From contig PDUO01000094.1 of assembly GCA_003008705.1 (NCBI GenBank), positions 68,802-132,801 of the forward strand: a stretch of DNA of 64,000 nt, read 5' to 3'. The notes beneath the pieces were generated by a model. The model worked only from the letters and a program-made list of their open reading frames with translations. It made no database searches and was not told the DNA's origin. Positions within the stretch are counted from its first letter, which is position 1. Each line of letters begins with the position of its first letter. The translations under genes and the position numbers were made by a program. Source of the stretch: Pezicula radicicola. Taxonomy: Eukaryota; Ascomycota; Leotiomycetes; Helotiales; Dermateaceae. Below are positions 1 through 10,185 of the stretch, one piece after another.

Positions 1-442
1 TGTTTTTACGGGATTATGGAGGAGTTTATGAAGATTGGGTTGAGGGGAGATGATTCCCCTAAATGCCCTAGTATCAAAATCAAAAACTTAAGATTACGGC
101 TTGCTCGGTCACTTACGAGGTAGCTAGAAAGAAAGAACTTGAAGTCTTGGGTTTCATTGGGAGTTTAGGATGATATATAAGAGCCGGGATTTTCCTACCT
201 AGATTTATTGGGCAGTGAATACGGGACATTTACAGATAGATGCATGCTCTTGCTTGTACGATGTGTATATATATAAAATCTATGTCTACTATATTCATAA
301 CAATGAATGGTACCTTCTGTGCCTCATCCCTACCTCATTCATATTCCCATCATCCTACACAAGTTCTGCAACATCCAACATTCAACATCACACCATCTCC
401 AATAAACTCATCTACAACTAACCAACACTAAGCAACCCTCTC
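1..442. other. Intergenic, no gene recognised
   Basis: AT-leaning sequence downstream of the gamma-glutamyltranspeptidase gene, which ends at 443 on the minus strand. Two short overlapping plus-strand frames near 215-431 have no recognisable domain and a low-complexity composition. I treat them as chance. Confidence 0.5.
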
Positions 443-2629
443 TTAAACAGCTAACCCCCCACTACTCTTCTGTCTCGGCTCCCCCGCTGCCTCAAAAGTC
501 CCATTCCATAACCTCCTGATACCCTGCACAGCAGCCAAGTAAGGTTCAAAAGTAATATTATGACCCCTTTGTCTCATACTCTCAATAATGCCCTCATCAA
601 ACCCAACCTCAAATCCGGTTCTATCTGGTAATAATTGATCATGTAATCTAGGTTGTTTCAATGCTTCCGGCATAGTTAGATTGTGATCTAGGACGTGCCA
701 GATTGCTTGGACTGTTGAGGTTATGATTCGTGAGCCGCCGGCTGCACCGACGGTTAGGTAGAGGGTTCCGTTGGGGTGTTCGACTATTATGGGGGTTATG
801 GAGGAGAGGGGGCGTTTTTGGGGTCGGATGTAGTTTATTGGGCTGGGGACGAAGCCGAATGCGTTTGTTGTGTTGGGGATTGAGAAGTCGTTCATTTCGT
901 CGTTGAGGATTACGCCTTTTTGGGGGTTAGTTTGTCTTTTTATTGGGGGAGTTTGGAATGGGTGATGGGTGATGGGAGATGGGTAATATACCTGTTTCGG
1001 GGACACAGAGCTGGTTGCCGAAGAGGAGGTTAACGGTTGAGGTAAGTGTGAGGGAAAGTCCTGACGCATCAGATGCTACGATGTGAGAAGTTCCATGATT
1101 CTCTTGGATTGAAATCCCCTTTGGGTCATAGACAGAAACATTCTGCGTACGGTCATCCATAATTTTACCTCGGATTTGTTCGGCTGTTGAAGCTTTGATC
1201 ATCTCTGCTTCAAAATCATCCATGTAGCTGAAGAAATCTGGATCTCCTAGTTCGGCGTGAGCTCCGTATGAGAATCTCATGGCTTCATCTAGTCTGTGCG
1301 TGTTCAAATCGCGAATACTGGCGTTGGACATGTCGTATCCTTCGATGATCTTGAGAATACTAAGGCCTACGGATCCTCCACTTGGTGCTGGGGTTGAGTA
1401 GAGTTTGTAGCCGCGGTAGTTGATGCTGATTGGTTCTCGTATTATAACGCTGTAGTTTTTGAGGTCTTCGAGGGTCATTGTGCCGTTTGTTGCTTGGACT
1501 GCGGCAATGGTGGCGTTTGCTGGATTTGTTTAATAGAGCCTGCTGGCATTTGGAGATGGAAAACCTACCAATTTCACCTTCGTAGAAAACATTGGCTCCG
1601 TAGTCTGCAATCTTCTCTAGGGTCCTGATTTTACATTAGCTAGGTTTAAGAGGTTGCACACTTCGAACTAACTCTGCATATCGCTTTCTAGTCATTGTAT
1701 CATTCAACTTGAGTAGAGTTCCTGGTAATTGGTTAACAACTTGCTTGATGTTTGGAACGTAGTATGATAGTCACATACCATTTGGGGCAAAATCAATAGC
1801 CCAAGAGGGATCATCCACTAAGAAGTTGTTTTCGGGAGAACTTCCAGAGGACATGTATCGTACAGTATCTTCGGAAACTGGAAAACCATATCTGGCAACA
1901 TGGACAGCAGGGTTGACTACTGCTTTCCATGGTAAAGACTTTCCACGTCAGTAGGTTTTCTAAGCCTTGGCGAAGACCACTTACTCCGTATTTATTGTGG
2001 ACATATTCTAAACCACGAAGGTCGCCAGGTACGGCTGCGGCTAGACCACCACGAACACTGCCTAACACGTTACCTTGATACATATCCTCGAAGGCTGCAG
2101 CTGGTGCCTTTTCTCGGAAATCTATAGTTTGTGAGTACGAGAGATTTAGATAATAATATGAGATTACTTACCGACCGCTTCATATTGACCATCAGAACCT
2201 CGGACAAGCACAAAACCTCCTCCACCGATGCCACTGTGGTACATTCCTGGTAGAGTCAATATGGTGACTCGATTACCTGCTGAAGTACTTCTTTACCTAT
2301 TACACCCACGCAAAGCGTGGTAGCCACAAGAGCGTCGGCAGCATTTCCCTGGAATAGACGGTCAGCAACATTTCAAAACAATGAGAATCTTGACTTACAC
2401 CTCTTTCAATCAAGTCAACTCCAATTTGACTGCATATCTTGCTCTCGCTCGCTACAGCCCCCAAACTCTCAACCCCAAACTCTGTTGCGGCACTTACGAA
2501 CGAGCTCCTCCAACTCAGTAATGGGGCTAGAAGCAGCAAAGCTTTCCTGCATGCGGTTCTACTCCCCCATGAACCTACTACACTGCTTTTAGCTCTGTAA
2601 ACGTTGAAGAAAGATCTTATCTTACCCAT
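443..2629 (-). CDS. Gamma-glutamyltranspeptidase (glutathione hydrolase)
   Basis: Cleaves the gamma-glutamyl bond of glutathione and transfers or hydrolyses the gamma-glutamyl group. Nine exons join in frame into 586 aa: 2629-2399, 2348-2297, 2246-2172, 2121-1985, 1938-1779, 1721-1673, 1624-1569, 1519-992 and 915-443. Family hallmarks are GAVASES near the N terminus, GNAADA, GMYHSGIGGGGF, NGTMTLEDL just before the small subunit, the nucleophile context NHGTSH (Thr about residue 397, where the precursor self-cleaves) and GAAGGSRI. A hydrophobic stretch (KALLLLAPLL, residues about 30-48) could be a signal anchor or signal peptide, as expected for a secreted or vacuolar enzyme. The 5' end is the least certain part, because the ATG at 2629 is itself followed by a donor-like GGTAAG. 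The last ~200 nt of coding strand are G/T-rich while the part before is C-rich. Family assignment is firm; the start is tentative. Confidence 0.93.
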
Positions 2630-3287
2630 CCTGCCGACGTTTCACCGCCCTTCAACCGCTGACCAGAAGAAGCGATGTATTGGTAAGGATACCGTGGTGC
2701 TGCTTTTGCGGTTGTCTAGCAGGCGGGCAGAGGTTGACAGAGCGTGGTAAGGTAGTTACGACCTGGGCAGTTGTCCCTTAATTCCCAACTGAGTTTTAAA
2801 GCAACTCAAAGGGCGACAGTGATTGACATTTAGCTTCATGATTAGCTCATTGTGCTGTGGATGCCGTTATCGTGGTCGGCTGGCCGAAACAAGGGCACGC
2901 GATCACCAGGTGGATCCCGACCCGATAAGGAAGAATGTCTGGCAGATTAGGTACAGTAAGCACTTTAGGTAAGGTAGTGGTTTCTCCGAGGTCTCGTGAC
3001 TTGGTGGTGCTTTCCGCGTCTCAAATATTTACATTCGGACGCGTCTACGAGGAGAGTAGAGTAGAGTAGAGCCAAGGACTTCTTCAACTTCAACAATTTC
3101 AACAACATTACATTCGCTTCAATCCCACCAGCTTGGTTACTGTATTGCTATTGCTTTACGCCCCTAAGTTTAGTCCTTATTATCAACCCCCAGCCTCGGT
3201 ACAAGCTTCCCGACACAACCTGGATATTTGGCTTGCCAGAAGAACGCTTGACTTGGCTGAAAGCACGTCGTCCTCTGGCCTGCTAAG
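2630..3287. other. Divergent intergenic region
   Basis: Shared upstream region of the gamma-glutamyltranspeptidase gene (-) and the CHORD-like gene (+). It holds a short AGAGTAG tandem (about 3053-3071) and pyrimidine-rich sequence near 3075-3130 of the kind seen before fungal start sites. No gene is recognised. Confidence 0.45.
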
Positions 3288-6200
3288 ATGTACATGCCCC
3301 ATGTTTCAATTGTTAAGAAAAAGCCACCAAGCCCACCACCGTACCCACCGTACACACCTCTCGTCGAACGCTCTATGACATGCGTCTACTGTGTCAGGAA
3401 AAAGATGCCTTGCTACGAGGGTCGCAAGAGCGGCAAGACTGTCGACAACCGATGTCACAATTGCCAGGAATCTAGCGATCCATGCGAGTACCCTGATTAC
3501 AACCAACAGGCCACATCCTCGAGTAATGACCAGTCGAGCGATGCACTACGTACCACGTCCGACCTTGGTCCTTTTGATGCCATTATTCCTGGTGCTCTCA
3601 TACCGCGGGTTTCTGAGACCAGATCACCACAGATATGGTATCATCCTAGTACATCCCGGCAAAACCCACTGACGGGTGCATGGAATCAAGAATATCCACA
3701 AATTGATATGCCTGTAGTCGCTCTCCCGGTTGACTTTCTCGTGTCTTTGTTAACAGCCTTGACCATTACAGACGCCCAGAAACTGCTTCGGAACAGGCTT
3801 CCCATAGTTGGCAATAAAATCTTGGGACCATCGCCAGTAAAATTGGTGAGATTTTTAATCTCACAACCTGCAAGGCTACCACAGCAAGGGGCCAACAGCA
3901 ATGGTCACGACAATAAGGGAGAGCTCCAGAAGAGTCATCCAACGAATAAACGAAAGTCTACGGATATGAAAGATGATGACAAGTTTGGGAAGACTCAGCC
4001 AGCGAAGAAGTCAAAACCTTCATCTACGAATGACGACCACAAGTTTGGTAAGACCATTGCAAGGCCAGCAGTTGATACTGAAGAGCAGATGGCCAGAGAC
4101 CAGGCTCTGGCAGAGAAACTTCAAGATGAGGAAAATGCCAAGTTGGATGACGAATTTGGTCGACGGTGCGATAAAGACTTTGTCATTGACCAAACTCCGC
4201 AAGACCAATATGATGTCGAGGACAGTGACAGTACGTCGTCTTATGAGGTCATGTCCGACTCGGAAATGTTCGGGACTCCACGAAAAAAGAATCGACAGAA
4301 AAAGGTTGAAGACCAGGAAGTGGTTTGCATCAATTGCCATTCACCATTTTCCCCGGTTGATGAACGTCTCATATGCCCGGTACATACAGGTATATTCATG
4401 CCTCGAACAGTTATTTCGTTGATACTTACTTGAGAAGGCTCTCTTATAGCACCTGTAGCACCAGCGCCTAACTCTGACACCCTAGAACCAATATATGCTT
4501 CTGATAATGAATCCAATAAGGAACGGAGATGGGACTGTTGCAATGGCCTTACAGGAAAACCAGGCTGCAAGTGGGTAAAGCATGAAGTCAGTCCGACTAA
4601 ACCAGCGTTGCCTTCCAATGGACAACCATCTTTAGCGCACGCTCCAGGAGTAACCAAGATCGGAAACAATCCTACAAAACCATGGAATGTCATTCTCAAA
4701 GATGCCCGGAAGGATCAACCTTCTCCCGCACAATCTCCACCAGTATCCCGAGCTCCTCGACGCGCCCCCACAGGACGACCATCAGACTTATCGAAAAGCA
4801 ATCCTAAGACAAGCCCTTCTTTCTCACAGTCTACAGGACTACTCAAGATCCCAATCAATGCTATAGGGGAGCTTTTCAAAAGCGCTTCCGAGGAACAACC
4901 TTTTTTCTCACAGTCTACAGGACTACTCAAGATCCCAGTCAAAGATGTAGGAGAGTTTTTCAAAAACGCTCCCGAGGAACAAACCACTCTCACACAGCGT
5001 GAACTAGTATCATCGGCTCCTCAAGGCTCTCACCTGCAACGACTATTAGATTTCTCGAAAGGCAACCCCGTGGACAAATCATACCCCGTACGGCGTGGAC
5101 TAGTATCCTTGGCTCCTCGATTCTCTCCCTCGGGACAACTAATACATTACCCGGAACACAACTCTGAGGTAATTCCTTCTTCCTCACAGGATCAACTCCC
5201 TCCCATAAGTTCGTTATTAGATCCATCGAAAAGCAACCCACTAGCACAACCTCCTTCCTCACAGGATCAACTCCCTCCCATAAGTTCGTTATTGAATCCA
5301 TCGGAAAGCAACCCACTGGCGCAACCTCCTTCCTCACAGGCGCGACTAGAGGAAGCTCGACGAGACCCCCTTTCTGGCGCACACCTCACTATGCCCCTAT
5401 CAAGCTCGGGAAAGATCAAAATTCCAATTATATCAGACCTTCCGGATTTCTCAAAATGCGCGTTGTGCGGAGAGAACTTTGACGTGAAGCTCAACTTCAA
5501 TAGTGAGCAGGGTTTGTGTATATCACATCTAGGTATGTTGGCATGCTATAACTAGACGAATGCTTATCCATCGTTTCGTTGCGTATATCTAACGAACTGA
5601 CGGTTAATAGGGACCAAGGTACCTAAAGGTGATATTTGGGACGAAATCCCGGAACTAAAGCCCTCGGAGTTTGTAGATGACCCTGACTGGAGCTCGAAGT
5701 TCATATGGAGCTGTTGCGACAAAGTTTCAGCTTACCCCAAGTGTAATCCTCACATGCATCGCCTGACTCAACCTCAGCCTGTAGTGCCGGAACCATCGTC
5801 AAAGAAACCCTTGCCCCAAATCGGGTCCAAGTGCTCGAAGATGATGGCCCCTGACAATGCTAAGGACAAGAGCGAGTTATGTGAAAGATGCGAGAAATCT
5901 TTTGACCCCAAAGAGAACCACGATAAGGCCTGCACATGGCATACAGGTGTGTTTTGCGATGCTTCCCGCTCAATAAGCCGAAGACTGATTCTATTTACTT
6001 ATCAAAATCATCCAAATGCCTTATCCAGTCCCTCTGCCACGCTTCTCAAAGTCATAGGCTGTGCTGACTCTACTAGGAACTAAAGAAATAGAAGAAAGTA
6101 TTTGGGTGAATGGTGATACGGCTAAGAAGGGAACATTTTGGCGAGATGCGTTTCTGGAGCTTGCCAAGAGTAAATGCAGTGACCCCAGATACGCTGAAGG

Positions 6201-6513
6201 ATTCAAATGGACGTGCTGTGGTCTTTCTGGAGGCGCTCCAGAGTGTCAATCTGCACCTCACGTAGCACGCGGCGAGTCTGTGTCTGCGATGTATGAGACA
6301 TTGTATGAGACGTTGTATGGGACTCCGTCGGATGATGATGACGAGAACGTCGGTAGCCCTGGGCCTGGAGACACCTCAGTGGGTATCACTCAGATTGGCC
6401 AGGAGGGAGCCACGCAAGTGGTATTTCGTTTAGCTCCCGAACAGTCTAAAGTACAGAAAGCACAGGAGTGTGAGACTTCTTCGGATGCTTCTGGAGAGAT
6501 CGAAGATTTTTGA
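3288..6513 (+). CDS. Zn2Cys6-like / triple CHORD-like zinc-module protein
   Basis: No known gene recognised. Four exons (3288-4389, 4450-5532, 5611-5946, 6077-6513) give 985 aa. Residues about 32-66 hold six cysteines spaced C-x2-C-x6-C-x13-C-x2-C-x6-C, resembling a fungal Zn2Cys6 cluster with a long loop. Three C-terminal modules start at about residues 347, 704 and 819. Each has C-x2-C, then C-x2-H (+G in two), then W-x-CC, then C and a final H. These are the eight potential zinc ligands in the order known for CHORD domains, but with C-x2-C instead of C-x4-C. The middle is Ser/Pro-rich with internal tandem repeats (84 and 75 nt) and a basic/acidic Lys-Asp segment, typical of a nuclear or scaffold protein. 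All three introns interrupt a module after its C-x2-H motif in phase 1. A related two-module gene lies at 34891-36198. Zinc binding and DNA or protein interaction are inferences. Confidence 0.8.
4327..4583 (+). other. CHORD-like zinc module 1
   Basis: First of three repeats. It begins CINC and continues with CPVH, then after the 60-nt intron (4390-4449) WDCC, GC and a terminal His. It is the most divergent copy: the residue after C-x2-H-T is Ala instead of Gly and the spacer is Ala/Pro-rich. Confidence 0.7.
4821..4988 (+). repeat. 84-bp coding tandem repeat, two units
   Basis: Two consecutive 84-nt units (28 codons) start at TTCTCACAG at 4821 and 4905. Both encode FSQSTGLLKIP followed by a GE(L/F)FK and EEQ segment. 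They are about 85% identical at DNA level, in frame, and lie between modules 1 and 2 of the CHORD-like protein. Confidence 0.85.
5180..5340 (+). repeat. 75-bp coding tandem repeat, two units plus a start
   Basis: Units start at 5180 and 5255, and a truncated third at 5330, each opening TTCCTCACAGG. The 25-codon unit encodes SSQDQLPPISSLL followed by PS and SNPLAQP. Few differences separate the copies, so the duplication is recent compared with the flanking zinc modules. Confidence 0.88.
5457..5759 (+). other. CHORD-like zinc module 2
   Basis: Begins CALC and continues CISHLG. An intron (5533-5610) splits the Gly codon after its first base. It then continues GTK, a variable spacer, FIWSCC, C and a final MH. 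The eight ligands are present in order. Confidence 0.72.
5880..6261 (+). other. CHORD-like zinc module 3
   Basis: Begins CERCEKSFD and continues CTWHTG. A phase-1 intron (5947-6076) lies in the Gly codon. It then continues GTKE, a long Trp-containing spacer, FKWTCC, C and a final PH. It is the best conserved copy of this gene. Confidence 0.75.
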
Positions 6514-7368
6514 ACTGCTGACGCGGGCATTCTGCTGAAACCAAATTTTCACTAACCTCTGAAATTAAGACTAAACTAACTCGAACAAGTCAGAGAGAGA
6601 GGCGTTTGTTGGATTTTATGATACCCTAGCGAGTACATAATATAGCGTTTCGTTCTATTCTAGCGAGCGAGTACCATTACAGAAGCTTTTTTCACCCGTT
6701 CGTCTTTCTTCTGGAATTTGTGAACTATGAAAAAAGTTATTGGGATATCAGAACCTTCATCTAGGGTAGGTAACCTTCCACAAGCCTAGAATAGGGGCAA
6801 ATAAGGGGCTTAGGCGACATTAGTTTAGCGAAATCGTATCAAACCTGAGCAACTGTTCTAGGGAGCAACATAGCAACTTTGAATAGTGAAAGAAGAAATA
6901 ATACCTTTAAACTACCTCACCTAACATTGAATCTCTATTGAATCTTTCACCGATCCCTCTTGTTTTGTTTCAAATTGATCACGTGTACATGAAACGGAGA
7001 CTGCGAGATGAGGTAAGCACTAATTGTCGGATCAATTTTAACCCCATTTTTGACGTCGCCAAGTTCTCTCGACTTTCCTTTTCCCCAAGAGCTTGTTCTC
7101 AGTGCCAAGAATTGAAAACGAAATTCTGTCTGGGAAGTCTAGTTCAGTCATTTTTTCACGTCATCTCCTTGGAGACAAACCGACTCCTTTTAAGGCTGAG
7201 AACCTCCTCCGACTTCGTGGCTTTACTTTACACTTGCACGCACTTACGCAATCAAACTAGTTATTATTGAGATAACAACTTTAGCACACACATAACAAGA
7301 TACTGGACCATCCCAAGGAATCGTTCCATAACCACATCCAAAATAACCATCATCAGTAAATAAAAACA
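6514..7368. other. Intergenic region
   Basis: Trailer of the CHORD-like gene and upstream region of the ABM-like gene. A plus frame at 6938-7270 has no recognisable feature. CA-rich leader sequence (7275-7368) precedes the next ATG in the style of a fungal 5' leader. Confidence 0.4.
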
Positions 7369-7986
7369 ATGCCAATCCTCGAAGTCCTCCAAGTCCGCCT
7401 AAAACCCAATATTTCAGCAACGGACCCAAGTCTCCTCGCCAACCTCTCCGAAGTCCGATCAAAGATCGGTACAAACTCCAAATTCTATCAATGTATTGAA
7501 GATCCCGCACTAATTCACATCCTTGGAGAATGGGCAACTCTCTCCGCACACAAAGATTTCCTTACCTCACCTGAACGTTCTGAGATCTTAGCCAAGCAAG
7601 AAACACAACTTGATTTCAACTGGATGGTACATCTTCCTTTCCCGGGCATGTCTGCATTACCTCTCGATGCACCCGTAATGGCAATCGCGAGACTCTTTAT
7701 CAAGAGTGGGGATAATCATCCGAAGATGTTTGAGGAGGTGGTAGATAAGCATCGTCATTTGGTTATTGAGGCTACGAAACCTTGGGGTTTTGTTGATGGG
7801 TGGAGATGTGATGGTGAGGAGGGAACTTTTGAGAGGTTGATGTTTACGGGGTGGGAGAGTGTGGAGGGGCATGATGAGTTTAGAAATAGGACGATGAAGG
7901 ATGTTCCGGAGTATGCGGCTATTGGGGATCATTATGAGGGGATGGAGGTTAACCATGCTAGGGATTTGGAGAAGTTGTCTGGGTAG
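7369..7986 (+). CDS. ABM/Dabb-like small protein (dimeric alpha/beta barrel)
   Basis: Intronless 205-aa protein starting at an ATG in an AACAATG context. The layout, with an N-terminal segment PILEVLQVRLKP, a central FLTSPE helix and a second half beginning MAIARLFIK, looks like two ferredoxin-like halves as in antibiotic-biosynthesis-monooxygenase/Dabb-type stress-responsive proteins. No signal peptide and no cofactor motif is visible. The name rests on overall pattern only, and a uncharacterised conserved fungal protein is the safe description. Synonymous codons change sharply along the gene, C-ending in the first half and G/T-ending in the second. Confidence 0.6.
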   Translation: MPILEVLQVRLKPNISATDPSLLANLSEVRSKIGTNSKFYQCIEDPALIHILGEWATLSAHKDFLTSPERSEILAKQETQLDFNWMVHLPFPGMSALPLDAPVMAIARLFIKSGDNHPKMFEEVVDKHRHLVIEATKPWGFVDGWRCDGEEGTFERLMFTGWESVEGHDEFRNRTMKDVPEYAAIGDHYEGMEVNHARDLEKLSG

Positions 7987-8687
7987 GTGGGGTTGTTGAT
8001 GGTGAGTTGGGTTTGCTTGAGGCGCAGGTTTGTGTAACTTGCTTGACTTGTTCGACATTGACTTTTCTCTTTTACTCTACGTACCAAGTATAGTAGTAAG
8101 CTAATTTCAGTTTCAATTTCAAGTACTAATCCAAAAATAAATTTAGCCTAGATCTTAAGTTGCCCTTGTTATCTAAAATTGGATTTATTAAGCGTAATAC
8201 CTTTTACTTTACCAGTATAAACTAAGTGATTTGGTCTAACAGTACGTATCTCCAGGTGGTTTTAACCACTACTCTACATACATAAAAACCGTAAGTCCTA
8301 CTATTTCTCTCCCTAGATAAACCCTATCTGGTGGAGACGTACAAGGGGGAAGACAGGGGCGTCAAGCAAGTAAAATCTACTGATTTCATAGCCTGGCAGG
8401 TCTCTCAAAGTTTCTGTTATATATACCCTGGCCTTTACAACAGACTAGATTTTAGCCAGTACAATGAGGCAGGCAAGGGCTTCTGACCACTTACAGAAGG
8501 GCCTTCCTACTTGTAGCGGGCGGAGCCGCTAAATAGGTTTATTTAGGGTGGGGGGAGACAGTAGTCATCAATAAGTAGAGGCGCACAATGCCACAAAATA
8601 GGCTTAGGTTACATGAGTACTGGACCAGGAACCCACTACGTAGACTAAGTACCAGAACTACGGCCGCTAATGCTCATTTCCATTTCA
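7987..8687. other. Intergenic region
   Basis: Downstream of the ABM-like gene. No open frame of interest and no RNA gene recognised. Confidence 0.4.
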
Positions 8688-9240
8688 CGATATGCAACAA
8701 AACTTCTTTACCTTACAGTAGAGTAGGTAGTAAGTCCGTAAATCGGATAACAGATGCCTAGAAAGGACAAAAGGCCGAAGGGACTGCAGTAAAGGAAACC
8801 TGTCACATCACGACACGCAACAAAACTTCTTGCAGGTCTACTGTAAATCAAGAAATCAGATAACCAATGTCCAGAAAAGAGGGACTGCAGGAACTTGTCA
8901 CACGCGATACGCAGCAAAAGCATTTTTGCTACTCTAAATTAGACAAATAGCCGAGTGTCGCTGCAGAAACTTGTCATACTTGAGGACGCGATACGCAACA
9001 AAAAACTTTCTTGCGGCTCAAAATGACAATGAATCAGATAACCGACGTCCAGAAAGGAATAGGACAGAATAACCGAAAGAGGGACTAGAAAACTTATCAT
9101 ATTATTACGATACGCAACAAAACTATTTCCACGACTGTAGATCACATGTTTTTCTGATGGTAAAAGGCGGGACGGGACGCAAAGCTCAGGACGCGGGATT
9201 TCGAAACTAGGGGTACCCCTTGGGCGATATGCAACAAAAC
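8688..9240. repeat. Six-copy degenerate tandem array (84-123 bp units)
   Basis: The core CGATACGCAACAAAAC recurs at 8688, 8811, 8905, 8989, 9108 and 9225 with small changes (CGATATG, CGACACG, GCAGCAAAAG). Between cores lie further shared words in constant order: ATCAGATAACC, GTCCAGAAA, AGAGGGACT(GCAG) and AACTTGTCA. Unit lengths are 123, 94, 84, 119 and 117 bp. Minus-strand frames through the array have no protein features, so I read it as non-coding. Confidence 0.85.
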
Positions 9241-9339
9241 ATACTGTATTATGAACCAAAATCTGACCAAGGTCCGAGCAAGATCTGAGGGTGTAATATA
9301 ACAGGCATGTTCGATTTTAGGAGTTTTATTCAAGATAAA

Positions 9340-10100
9340 GGGCTGACTTAGGTTTTAAGTAACTCACTTAACGTAGACAACTCTGTTAATTTGCTTCAAT
9401 TGGGTAGTTTACTCATTTGACTTGAGTAGCTCGCCTCAACCCTGATTTTAGGAAATCATCTACGATAGTTCTATCAATTAACTCCACCCAAATGCCTTAC
9501 TTAAGTTTAGTTACCTTAATTTGGCTCAGTTGTTGTATTGGACTTGTAATAGTTCATTTGCAGTATTTCACTTGTTAAAGTCTTTGAGTAACCCGCTTAC
9601 TGTAGTTTGAATAAGTCACCTATTTATCTCATCTATGTTAGGTGACTGGTCGATAATATTTGATTTTTGGTGCATCCCCATACCTTGAGCTGCCTCGATT
9701 ACTATAGGCTGGCATGTAATTGTCGGGTGCTGGTCTTGGTTGGGCTGCTTGCTTAAGTTGACTTGACTTTACTCTTTTCGAGTATTTTGATTTATTGAGT
9801 TATCCACTTGATTTGATCCACTCACTTCTTACTTCAGTTTCCTTCCTGTGGGAGTTTTAGTGTGTTCTAGCTTTTGAATAACTAACTTGATGTAGTCAAC
9901 TTCATCCGACCATTCAAAAACATCAAGGTTTCAGTAACTTACTTAATTTGAGTAACTCACTGAAATTAGTTCACTTTATCCGACGAATCAGTAGTTCCGA
10001 GCTTTTTGAGTAACTCCCTTGTTTTAGATAACTCACTTGGTCTGGGTGACTCACAAAAATCATACATGTTTCAGTGAATTAGTTTATCATTTCCTAATGA
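9340..10100. repeat. Tract rich in AGTAACTCAC-type words
   Basis: The word AGTAACTCACTT and close variants occur many times, for example near 9358, 9590, 9886, 9948, 9963, 10003 and 10024. The spacing is irregular and the sequence between copies is T-rich. A shorter tract with the complementary sense (GTTACTCAA) lies at 11290-11480. No open frame. The tract is probably an old, decayed array. Confidence 0.65.
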
Positions 10101-10185
10101 ACTTTCTAACTCCAATCTCAGCATAAATCCTGTCATCCTCCAGCATTAATGTCTCCCCAAGTCTTCTACACAAAAACCCATCTAC

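Noticed and set aside
215..431. Two overlapping short plus-strand ORFs
   Set aside because: Low-complexity composition, no domain, located in the trailer of the transpeptidase gene.
7657..8058. 133-aa minus-strand ORF
   Set aside because: Antisense shadow of the ABM-like gene caused by its skewed codon use.
8708..9333. Minus-strand ORFs through the tandem array with repeated LLLRIA/FVAYR peptides
   Set aside because: The peptide similarity just reflects the DNA repeat; frames are short and not maintained between units.
9340..10100. CRISPR array
   Set aside because: Repeats are irregular in length and spacing, and the organism is a eukaryote.
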